From the NCBI GenBank assembly GCA_965227155.1, contig OZ245731.1, positions 4,898,001 through 4,962,000 on the forward strand: a stretch of DNA of 64,000 nucleotides, written 5' to 3'. How positions within the stretch are numbered: position 1 is the first letter of the stretch; every line of letters begins with the position of its first letter. The notes beneath the pieces are model-generated. The model was given only the letters and a program-made list of their open reading frames with translations. It did not search any database and was not told the DNA's origin. This DNA comes from UBA6059 sp965227155 (GTDB lineage Bacteria; Bacteroidota; Bacteroidia; Cytophagales; Cyclobacteriaceae). Below, piece after piece: positions 35,823 to 44,300 of the stretch. The position numbers and the translations under genes were made by a program.

Positions 35823-36629
35823 TTATTCAGAAAGTTTGTCTTTAATCTTTATGACTTCATGCTGAAGGTTTAATACTATATCAGAAAGCTGATCAAAAGT
35901 AAGCTCGCTTTTACCGTTTGGTTCAGGAAATTGTAAGCTAATGAAAGCTTTGGCCTCCCAGATTTCAAGCACATCAGTTGGAGCTACCTCGTAAGCAGAA
36001 TAAGCTTTATTATCTGAAACAAGAAATAGCTTTCCTTTCTCCTCCAAATAATTAAAAACACGCTTGTATACTACACCCTCCTGCTTAGTGACCAAAACAT
36101 AGGTCTTTCCATTCTTTATATCGTTTACAGACTCCACATACCTACCTATAATAACGGTACCACTAGTAAGTGGCAGCATTGAGTCTCCCTGGATTTCAAA
36201 AGCCCTGTAGGTAGCATTACCCGGCAGATTGGGTAAGTTAAATTTCGGTAAGTCTTCCAGATATTCAGGGTCAGCATAGCCATTCAGGTAGCCGGCTGAT
36301 GCCTTCTGTGGAATAAACTCTATGTGCTCCTTATCATCTTTATCTACCGTAATGGATAAGATTTTCATGGGTACACGAGGCTTTGATCCTTCTGCTCCCT
36401 GTTGTTCCGTTCTTTTATCCAATACAGATACATTTTGGCTGATCAGTTCATCGAGTGAAACCTCAAATACTTCTGCCATTTTAAGAAGGTTGTTGAGGCG
36501 TGGGTCTGCCCTTCCCTCCTCGTATGCACCTACCAAAGACCTCTTTATGCCAATTAACTCAGCAAACTGCTCCTGCGTATATCCCATTTTTTTACGCAGG
36601 TACCTGATATTTTCGCTCACTCTAATCAT
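35823..36629 (-). CDS. LexA-like HTH/S24 self-cleaving repressor (candidate regulator of the mutasome cassette)
   Basis: This 268-residue regulator has an N-terminal HTH_3/XRE domain (about 4-62: IRYLRKKMGYTQEQFAELIG, SLVGAYEEGRADPRLNNLLKMAEVF) and a C-terminal S24 peptidase domain (about 105-235). The self-cleavage set is complete: Ala112-Gly113 in KASAGYL, nucleophile Ser150 in IQGDSMLP, general base Lys189 in VVYKRV. Spacings (Gly to Ser 37, Ser to Lys 39) are close to those of E. coli LexA (34 and 37). It would bind DNA as a dimer and be inactivated by RecA filaments after DNA damage; this is inferred. It is downstream of the 105-aa gene, divergent from dinB/dnaE. Confidence 0.88.
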   Translation of the reverse strand: MIRVSENIRYLRKKMGYTQEQFAELIGIKRSLVGAYEEGRADPRLNNLLKMAEVFEVSLDELISQNVSVLDKRTEQQGAEGSKPRVPMKILSITVDKDDKEHIEFIPQKASAGYLNGYADPEYLEDLPKFNLPNLPGNATYRAFEIQGDSMLPLTSGTVIIGRYVESVNDIKNGKTYVLVTKQEGVVYKRVFNYLEEKGKLFLVSDNKAYSAYEVAPTDVLEIWEAKAFISLQFPEPNGKSELTFDQLSDIVLNLQHEVIKIKDKLSE

Positions 36630-36655
36630 GAATACAAATTTGGTTAAAAATATGC

Positions 36656-36973
36656 TTATGCATCAAAAACTATAAAGTTTGTGTCTTTATGGTGCTTATT
36701 TCCTATGGCATATAAATTAATATGGTGCACCGTATCGCGGGACTTCACCTGGTCGAGCCGTTCTTTGATGTAAGTTACGACTTGCTTCAATGTATCTTCC
36801 GCATCTACCAGCACATAGCCATACAACTGTCGGGTACGAGCTATGGTCGCATGAAATTTCACCTGGCATTTTCCAGATTTTAATTTTTTAGAGGATAGTT
36901 TTAATTGGTATTGATGGTCCAGTTTGGCTGACTGTGGGTGCGCTACTGCTTCTATTTTCATAGCTTCATTCAT
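36656..36973 (-). CDS. 105-aa conserved-looking protein, first gene opposite dinB
   Basis: I do not recognise this 105-residue basic protein. It has no signal peptide or membrane helix. After a short leader (a second ATG four codons in is possible), LDHQYQLKLSSKKLKSGKCQ is followed by beta-rich VKFHATIARTRQLYGYVLVD, a helix around KQVVTYIKERLDQVKSRD, and HHINLYAIGNKH. This is an alternating alpha/beta layout that could form a small nucleic-acid-binding fold. It precedes the LexA-like gene by 26 bases and shares its divergent promoter with dinB. A proposed operator lies 23 bases before its start. A damage-response role is inferred from position only. Confidence 0.7.
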   Translation of the reverse strand: MNEAMKIEAVAHPQSAKLDHQYQLKLSSKKLKSGKCQVKFHATIARTRQLYGYVLVDAEDTLKQVVTYIKERLDQVKSRDTVHHINLYAIGNKHHKDTNFIVFDA

Positions 36974-36996
36974 AACTCCAGGTTTTGAGATTAAAT

Positions 36997-37011
36997 ACTA
37001 TTTATTTTAGT
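36997..37011. promoter_or_regulatory. Candidate operator 1 of the divergent mutasome promoter
   Basis: ACTAT-TTATT-TTAGT lies 23 bases before the start of the 105-aa gene and 73 bases before the dinB ATG. It differs from ACTAA-N5-TTAGT at one arm base and shares the TTATT centre with 10809-10823 and 37059-37073. Likely site for the LexA-like repressor encoded next door. Confidence 0.6.
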
Positions 37012-37058
37012 ATTAAGACATTAAAATTAGTATTTTTGTTTTATCAATCAAACATATA

Positions 37059-37073
37059 TCTAATTATTTTAGT
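37059..37073. promoter_or_regulatory. Candidate operator 2 of the divergent mutasome promoter
   Basis: TCTAA-TTATT-TTAGT ends 11 bases before the dinB ATG, a position where a bound repressor would block transcription. The core CTAATTATTTTAG is identical to the site at 10810-10822 before the radical SAM gene. Confidence 0.6.
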
Positions 37074-37084
37074 AATTAATACGT

Positions 37085-38281
37085 ATGCAATTAGGAGTAG
37101 ATCGGGCAATCATCCATATGGACCTGGATGCATTCTTTGTGTCGGTAGAATGCCTTCGCGACAGCAGACTGAAGGGCAGGCCACTGATCATTGGGGGCAG
37201 CAGCAACCGTGGTGTAGTAGCTTCCTGCAGCTATGAGGCCCGGCGCTTTGGTGTTCACTCGGCTATGCCTGTACGCATGGCATTACAATTATGCCCTGAC
37301 GCGCTGGTCATATCAGGAGACATGGAAGCCTACAGCTACTACTCGGGGCTGGTTACTGAAATCATACAACACGAATCACCCCTATTTGAAAAAGCCTCCA
37401 TTGATGAGTTTTATATTGACGCTACCGGTATGGATCGGTTCTTTCACACTTACCTATGGGGCAAAGACCTGCGCAAGAGGATCATTCAGGAGACAGGTCT
37501 TCCCATCTCTATGGGGTTATCGGTGAATAAGCTGGTATCCAAAGTAGCTACGGGTGAATTTAAGCCCAATGGCGAAAAGCACATCATTAAAGGAGAAGAG
37601 CGCGAATTCCTGGCGCCACTTTCTGTAAAAAAAATACCCATGGTAGGTGATAAAACTGCCCAGTTTCTAATTGATATGGGTGTAAGAACAGTGAAAGTAC
37701 TTCGCGATATGCCTGTGAAAATGCTGGAGCACGCATTTGGCAAAAATGGGATTATCCTCTGGAAAAAGGCCAATGCCGTAGACGACACCCCAGTGGTGCC
37801 GTACAGCGACCGCAAATCCATATCTACTGAGTGTACTTTCGAACAGGACACTATAGATGTGAAGCATCTCAAAACCATCCTGACCGCTATGGTGGAGAAA
37901 ATAGCTTTCAAGCTGCGTGAAGAAGCTAAACTCACCGCCTGCGTAACCGTAAAAATCCGGTATTCCAACTTTGATACAGAAACGAAACAGCGGCGTATTC
38001 CCTACACCTCTGCGGATCACACATTAATCAAAACAGCCCAGGAGCTTTTTGAGCAGCTGTACACGCGCCGTATGCTCATCCGCCTGATAGGCGTTCGTTT
38101 TAGCAGCCTGGTACACGGCAACTACCAGATCAATTTATTTGAAGATACAGAAGAGGGCATCCATCTCTACCAGGCCATGGATCGCATGAAGAGCAAATAT
38201 GGCTCTGAAACTATTGTACGGGCCTCCACTATGGGGCTGAACAGGCGAATCAGGATGGACAACAATGCATTTGCCGGCTAG
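37085..38281 (+). CDS. dinB: Y-family DNA polymerase (Pol IV-like)
   Basis: This 398-residue translesion polymerase has the catalytic motifs HMDLDAFFVSVE (Asp13 and the steric-gate Phe region) and ASIDEFYIDATG (Asp107, Glu108). Other core segments are SCSYEARRFGVHSAMP, the thumb helix-hairpin region LSVNKLVSKVATGEFKPNG with KIPMVGDKTAQFL, and a little-finger domain from about 240 (SISTECTFEQDT). Because the catalytic carboxylates are intact, this is an active polymerase rather than an ImuB pseudo-enzyme. It lies 26 bases upstream of dnaE in one operon. Base composition is high in G+C (35 of 60 in 37201-37260) relative to the flanks. Confidence 0.93.
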   Translation: MQLGVDRAIIHMDLDAFFVSVECLRDSRLKGRPLIIGGSSNRGVVASCSYEARRFGVHSAMPVRMALQLCPDALVISGDMEAYSYYSGLVTEIIQHESPLFEKASIDEFYIDATGMDRFFHTYLWGKDLRKRIIQETGLPISMGLSVNKLVSKVATGEFKPNGEKHIIKGEEREFLAPLSVKKIPMVGDKTAQFLIDMGVRTVKVLRDMPVKMLEHAFGKNGIILWKKANAVDDTPVVPYSDRKSISTECTFEQDTIDVKHLKTILTAMVEKIAFKLREEAKLTACVTVKIRYSNFDTETKQRRIPYTSADHTLIKTAQELFEQLYTRRMLIRLIGVRFSSLVHGNYQINLFEDTEEGIHLYQAMDRMKSKYGSETIVRASTMGLNRRIRMDNNAFAG

Positions 38282-38307
38282 GCTTAGCAATCAATACTAC
38301 TGACATC

Positions 38308-41298
38308 ATGTATTTCAATTGTCACACATACTACAGTTTTAAATATGGTACCCTGTCAGTAGAGCAGCTATTCGAAGAGGCACGCCGGTGCGGCATTAAA
38401 AAACTCATCCTTACTGACATCAACAATACCGCAGCATACATTGAAATGCTCAGGGTATGCCGCGAAAACAGGGAAAAATATGATCTGGAAATTGCCGTGG
38501 GGATAGAGTTTCATCAGGATGACCGGCTTCAGTTTATAGCCCTGGCCCGAAACAACAAAGGGTTTGAGCATATCAACGGATACCTCTCTCACCTCAATAA
38601 TGAAAAAAGGCCTGTTGCCGCCAGAGCTCCTGAGCTGGATCAGGTATATATCATCTACCCGCTACATGCCCACGATCCGGAGGTGCTACGCCCCTATGAG
38701 TTTATCGGCATCAAACCCCATGAGCTCAACCGCCTCACCACTGCTCGAGAGCGCCTTTTCCCCCACAAGCTGGTGGCCTGGCAGCCGGTTACTTTCGCTA
38801 ACAAAAAAGGTTATAACATTCACAGGCTCTCACGAGCTATTGCCCGCAATACCCTACTGAGTATGCTTGACCCGGTGTATCAGGCCAGGCCCGACGAGAT
38901 CATGAGGCCACCAACTGAAATCCAATACCTGTACAGGTACCATGAACCGCTGCTGACCAATGCCCAGCGTATTGTAGACGAATGCAAGCTGACTTTAACA
39001 TTGGGGACTTCCAAAAACAAAAAGCATTATGGAAACTCCAAAGCAGAAGACCTACAGCAATTGCAGAAAAAAGCGGAAGCGGGCTTCCAATGGCGCTATG
39101 GTACCCGCACGATGAACGACATCTATCGGGAGCGGTTTGATCGTGAGTTGGAAATCATTGCACACAAGGGGTTTGAAGCGTACTACCTGATTGCAGAGGA
39201 TATAATCAACTATGCCCGCCATAAAAACTACGCATATGTAGGTCGGGGCAGTGGTGCCAACAGTCTGATTGCCTATTGCCTGGGCATCACCAATGTAGAC
39301 CCCATAGAGCTGGACCTGTATTTCGAGCGTTTCCTCAACCCGGAGAGAAGCTCACCCCCGGACTTTGATCTGGATTTTTCCTGGCAGGACAGGGATGACA
39401 TCACACGGTACATATTTGACACTTACCACCAAAAACATACTGCCCTATTGGGAACCCACACCACCTATCGTGGCAGGTCAGTCATTAGAGAACTGGGTAA
39501 AGTCTTTGGTCTGCCCAAAGCCGAAATCGATAAGATTGTTACTTATCCCGATGAGTATAATCACCAGGATGATATCACCCGACTCATTTTTCAATATGGG
39601 CGCGCTATGCTGGGTATGCCCAACAACCTGTCCATCCATGCCGGTGGCATATTGATTACAGAGGCACCTATTTATGCGTATACAGCCACAGACCGGCCAC
39701 CCAAAGATTTCCCGGTAGCGCATTTTGAAATGCATAATGCTGAGGATATGGGCATCTACAAGCTCGATATACTAAGCCAACGGGGATTAGGGCACATCAA
39801 GGATGCCGCCGCATTGGTAGAGCAAAACCAGGGGATCAAAGTCAATACTGAAGACTTTCAGCAATTCAAAAAAGACCCCAAAATACGTGAGCTACTGCGT
39901 ACAGGCCACACCATGGGGTGCTTTTATGTGGAATCCCCTGCCATGCGCATGCTGCTGGGGAAATTGAGCTGTGACAATTACATTACACTGGTAGCCGCCA
40001 GCTCTATCATCAGGCCGGGAGTAGCCCGATCAGGGATGATGCGGGCATACATCGAAAGGCACCATCTGGTAACTACCGGCAAAACCTATGAATCCATCCA
40101 TCCTAAAATGGATGAGCTGATGGCAGAAACCTATGGTGTAATGGTATATCAGGAGGACGTGATCAAGGTAGCGCATCATTTTGCACAGATAAGCCTTTCG
40201 GAAGCAGACATCCTGCGACGCGGTATGTCCGGTAAGTTCAGAAGTCGCAAAGAGTTTAAGCGTGTGGAGGACCGCTATTTTGAAAACTGCCGGTCGATAG
40301 GCTATGAGCCCCATGTGATTGACCGGGTCTGGTATGAGATTGAGAGCTTTTCAGGATACTCCTTTTCGAAGGGCCATTCTGCCAGCTACGCTGTTGAAAG
40401 CTATCAAAGCCTCTACCTGAAGGCACACTACCCGTTGGAGTTTATGGTAGGCGTAATCAATAACTTCGGTGGGTTCTACAAGACGGAGTTTTATTTTCAT
40501 GAAGCACGCATGGAAGGTGCCTCGATTGAAGCGCCGTGCATCAATAAAAGCAATTACCTCACCACTATTGAAGGCACCTGTATTTATATCGGGTTTATTC
40601 ATCTCAAAAGCCTGGAGACTAAAATCGGTCAACAGATAGAAAAAGAAAGGCGAAGAAATGGCTGGTATACGAGCCTGGATAACTTTATCCGCAGAGTGCC
40701 GATGGGGCTTGAACAGGTTCTCATTCTGATAAAGATTGGTGCCCTGCGGTTTACCGGTCAATCAAAGAAGGAACTGATGTGGTCGGCCCACCTGTATTTT
40801 GGAGTCTCGAAAGGTACCAGCCGGTATACTACCGATATGTTTAATGAGGCACCTCCCTCCTACAGCATGCCTGTGTTGAGCCACCATACTATCGAGGATG
40901 CTTTTGACCAACTGGAACTGCTGGGGTTTCCGTTGTGCGATCCGTTTGATCTATTGCCCGCGCCACAGCCGGGAGATACAGTAGCCAGAGATCTAATACT
41001 TAAGCTTGGCAAGCGGGTTGACATTGTTGGGTATATCGTTACCACCAAAGATACCAGCACCAAAGATGGTAACCGCATGCATTTTGGAACATTTTATGAC
41101 TACCAGGGCCATGTATTCGACACGGTTCATTTTCCGCCCGTGGCTAAGAAATATCCTTTCAGGGGAAAGGGTTTTTATCGGATTGTAGGAAAAGTGGTAG
41201 AAGATTTTGGTTACCCCATGATCGAAACTGACTTTATGGAAAAGCTTCCTATGATCAATCGCCAGGAATATATCGCAAAAAAAGAGGCACTCGCCTGA
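38308..41298 (+). CDS. DNA polymerase III alpha-type (error-prone DnaE-like) polymerase
   Basis: This 996-residue C-family polymerase is shorter than replicative DnaE (about 1160) and near DnaE2/ImuC size. The N-terminal PHP domain is present but altered: TDIN replaces the usual TDHG after the first strand, so metal-dependent proofreading is probably lost. The palm has PPDFDLDFSW with Asp354 and Asp356 and KLDILSQRG with Asp487, the expected catalytic triad. The GRGSGANSLIAYCLGIT, MVYQEDVI and FSKGHSASYAVESYQSLYLKAHYP motifs are intact. It lies 26 bases after dinB. This pairing is the polymerase half of the ImuA-ImuB-DnaE2 mutasome, but with an active Pol IV instead of ImuB. The replicative dnaE must be elsewhere. 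Confidence 0.9.
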   Translation: MYFNCHTYYSFKYGTLSVEQLFEEARRCGIKKLILTDINNTAAYIEMLRVCRENREKYDLEIAVGIEFHQDDRLQFIALARNNKGFEHINGYLSHLNNEKRPVAARAPELDQVYIIYPLHAHDPEVLRPYEFIGIKPHELNRLTTARERLFPHKLVAWQPVTFANKKGYNIHRLSRAIARNTLLSMLDPVYQARPDEIMRPPTEIQYLYRYHEPLLTNAQRIVDECKLTLTLGTSKNKKHYGNSKAEDLQQLQKKAEAGFQWRYGTRTMNDIYRERFDRELEIIAHKGFEAYYLIAEDIINYARHKNYAYVGRGSGANSLIAYCLGITNVDPIELDLYFERFLNPERSSPPDFDLDFSWQDRDDITRYIFDTYHQKHTALLGTHTTYRGRSVIRELGKVFGLPKAEIDKIVTYPDEYNHQDDITRLIFQYGRAMLGMPNNLSIHAGGILITEAPIYAYTATDRPPKDFPVAHFEMHNAEDMGIYKLDILSQRGLGHIKDAAALVEQNQGIKVNTEDFQQFKKDPKIRELLRTGHTMGCFYVESPAMRMLLGKLSCDNYITLVAASSIIRPGVARSGMMRAYIERHHLVTTGKTYESIHPKMDELMAETYGVMVYQEDVIKVAHHFAQISLSEADILRRGMSGKFRSRKEFKRVEDRYFENCRSIGYEPHVIDRVWYEIESFSGYSFSKGHSASYAVESYQSLYLKAHYPLEFMVGVINNFGGFYKTEFYFHEARMEGASIEAPCINKSNYLTTIEGTCIYIGFIHLKSLETKIGQQIEKERRRNGWYTSLDNFIRRVPMGLEQVLILIKIGALRFTGQSKKELMWSAHLYFGVSKGTSRYTTDMFNEAPPSYSMPVLSHHTIEDAFDQLELLGFPLCDPFDLLPAPQPGDTVARDLILKLGKRVDIVGYIVTTKDTSTKDGNRMHFGTFYDYQGHVFDTVHFPPVAKKYPFRGKGFYRIVGKVVEDFGYPMIETDFMEKLPMINRQEYIAKKEALA

Positions 41299-41303
41299 GT
41301 GCC
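41277..41303. terminator. Bidirectional terminator between dnaE and the first giant gene
   Basis: GGCACTC (41286-41292) and GAGTGCC (41297-41303) form a perfect 7-bp stem with a 4-base loop that contains part of the dnaE stop codon. On the minus strand it is followed by TC and seven T (41283-41277), a strong terminator for the giant gene; on the plus strand CCTAAAGTTTATT follows, which is weaker. Confidence 0.75.
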
Positions 41304-41328
41304 CCTAAAGTTTATTACATAAAAGCAA

Positions 41329-44300
41329 TTAATGCCGTACAATGATACGCTGATAAGTGTATTGCTTATCCGTATTGCCGATAGAGAATATATAAACCCC
41401 ACTCGGCAATGCCATAGTATTTACTTTAAATCCGTCCTGACCTTTATTTACATCACCATTTAGCAATCGTCTTCCGGATTGATCAAATACAACCCAGTGG
41501 AAATCTTCTTCCAAAGTACGATCAAAAGTAACCGTAAAGGACTCATTGGCAGGGTTTGGATAGATATTGAGATCTTCTATTTCAATCAGATTTTCAATAC
41601 CGGTCACTGCAAGCTTACCGTTTACATCTATACGGGCGGCCTGGTACACCTCTTTGGAACCTCCTACATCCTGCACAAATACTACCACAGCAAGATTATC
41701 AGGATCAACAACCTTACGGGCATCTACGGTCCAGTTTTCGGTAATGGTGGTCGTACTTCCCAGCTGCTTGTTCTCCAAAGGTACACCCTGAGGATTAGGC
41801 AGGAATTGTCGGAAAACATTCCTCACGTCGCTTTCATTATTAGGAAGCGGCACACCATTGCCGGTTAGTATTTTCTCAATTACTGCAAAATAGACTCTTA
41901 CATCCTGAGCATCAAGGTCATCACGCAAGGTGATGTCAGCGTTAACGGTTATCTCATCTTCATCATCTGCCTGATCAAAGAAGAGTTCGATATCAACATC
42001 AGCAGGTCTCAAAACATTTCTATTGGCATCAGCTGCAGACCATGGAGGTGACTGTGCCGCTACAGATGCATTCGCAGCGGCTGTTACATTACCATCAAGT
42101 ATTGAGGTGATATCCTGAATACCATAGAACGTAGATCTAGCATTTGGTCCCTCTGTATTAACCTCATACAGCGGATCATTACCATACACATCCGTGTAAT
42201 AGTTTATAGCAACCAGGTCTCCATTGTTTTGTAAGGCACTGTCAAGTCGGCTATTGATCTTTTCATTTACAATTCTACTTGCCTGAGCTTCAGCACGCTG
42301 CCCATTTGAGTTGGAGAACTGTTCGATTAATGCAATCTTGTCCCTTTCTACAATACTAAAATTATCAAATGCAAAACCCGTATTAAGCGCACTTGCGGTA
42401 GAAGCAAAGTTGAACCTGAACCTTACAAATGAAGGATCGGGAATTTCATCCAGTTTGTGCCTTATTGAGGCAGCTTCTGTTAAAGGATCAACCTCATCAC
42501 CTCCCCAACCAAAGGCATCATTACTAGAACCACTACCGCGCTGTGTACCAGGATCCGACCTGATATCTTCAACATTATACCAATAAATACCGGTACCCTG
42601 ATCATCACCTGGTATATGCCTACCCAGTATCTGCCAGGAATCCCCATTGTCTATGGAATACTCTAAAACAGCACCATCATTAGGCTGGAAATCATACAAA
42701 CCATCGAAAACCACCATTGGACGTGCTAGAGCACTGATATCAAATGCAGGTGAGTATACCCACGAACTGTCATCTTCTATATAGCCATTTTCAGCACTGG
42801 TAGCTGTTGTCCATCCGTGTCCATCGTTTGCATCGAAACCACTATTTGTTAGATCTCTGTAACTCCAGCTTGTAATCTGATCTTCAGGAGCTAGTGTGCC
42901 TGATTTATAATCATCTACAAACCATCCTGCTTCCTCTTCGGTGGCAGCCTCAAAATTATTGAGATGGCCTGCAACCGGATCCACAGCAATGAAAGGCAAT
43001 ACCTTAATTGTCTTGGTTGCGCTATTATCACATCCGTTTTCAGTGATTAAAGTGACTGTTGCCTCATACCATCCATCATTAGCATAAATATGCTCCTGGT
43101 CTGCAAATGCCGGGCCATCAGCTGCGGTATTCGCCGATAATGCTGTGGTATTACCATCACCCCAATCTACAGAGGCCTCAGCAAGTCTATTGAAATCCAG
43201 TATGTTGGCATCTCTACCAGATAAGGTTAAAGGTCGGCCTTCTGTAATGCGTTGCCAGAAGAAATCCACTTCAGGGGTATCGCCAATAGGGATACGTTGT
43301 GTATTGCCTGTTCTGTCATTTCTTGAGTCTACATCCGTTTCAACGATAGAAACACAATTTTCTATGTTTGCTGACTCTGCCAAAACCGTCACAATATACT
43401 CTGCTGGATTATCGATCACACTTGTAAATGAAGCTCCACCATTAGGGAAGGTAGAAACATCAACGCTTGAACCATTTAAGGTTGCATAAGCCCAATTGTA
43501 TGTTTCTATATCAGTATTGGTAAATGGAGCTACAGCTGATGCCTCCAATGTAATAGGCTCCCCTTCACAACCCACATTGTAGTCAAATGCCACTTTGGGG
43601 TTTTCATGAATGGTCAACGTTTTCTCAATGAAGTTTGTACAACCATTTTCGTTGGTGAACTCAAAGCGTATGATGTGATCATGACTGGTGACTGATGGAT
43701 CACCCAGGGCGTTCAAAGTCTCAGTATTAATTGTAACTACTCCCTGAGAAACAGCTATTGGGTCTCCACCATCTATTGTGATTGATCCGGTTTGTGCACC
43801 TCTTAAAGTTCTTATTAGCAAGGAGGTACTTGAGCCAGAGTTATTCGGATCCAAATCAATACAGACTCCCCCTGAGACAGCATCAGGCTCAATAACTGTT
43901 CCTGAAAAACCCTGACCTCCTGTTAAAACAGCTTCAACTGAGAAATTAGGTCTTGGCAAAGCGTGTATAACTATATCAGAAGATATTGCATCCACACAAT
44001 TGTTATCATTAGTGAGCGTGTAGGTTATGGTAACTGTTTCGCTTTCGAATTCAGGGAAATCTAATGGATCAGTTATACCAAGTGCTGCTAACGGATCAAA
44101 CGTGGCTTGTCCATTGGTGCCATTGGTAACTCCAGGACCTGTGAAGGTTCCGAAAACATTGTCTACTGAGTTACCAAAGAGCTCAAAAGGAGCTTCGTCC
44201 ACGCATATCTCGTAAATTTCCGGTAAATCCTCAAACCCTGTTGGTGCAGCCGTATTAACGATTTCAATTTCAGGATCCGGGATTTCGTTGATAATGATCC

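Noticed and set aside
37486..37968. 160-aa open frame opposite dinB
   Set aside because: Lies wholly inside the conserved dinB frame, starts without a leader and has no recognisable protein features.
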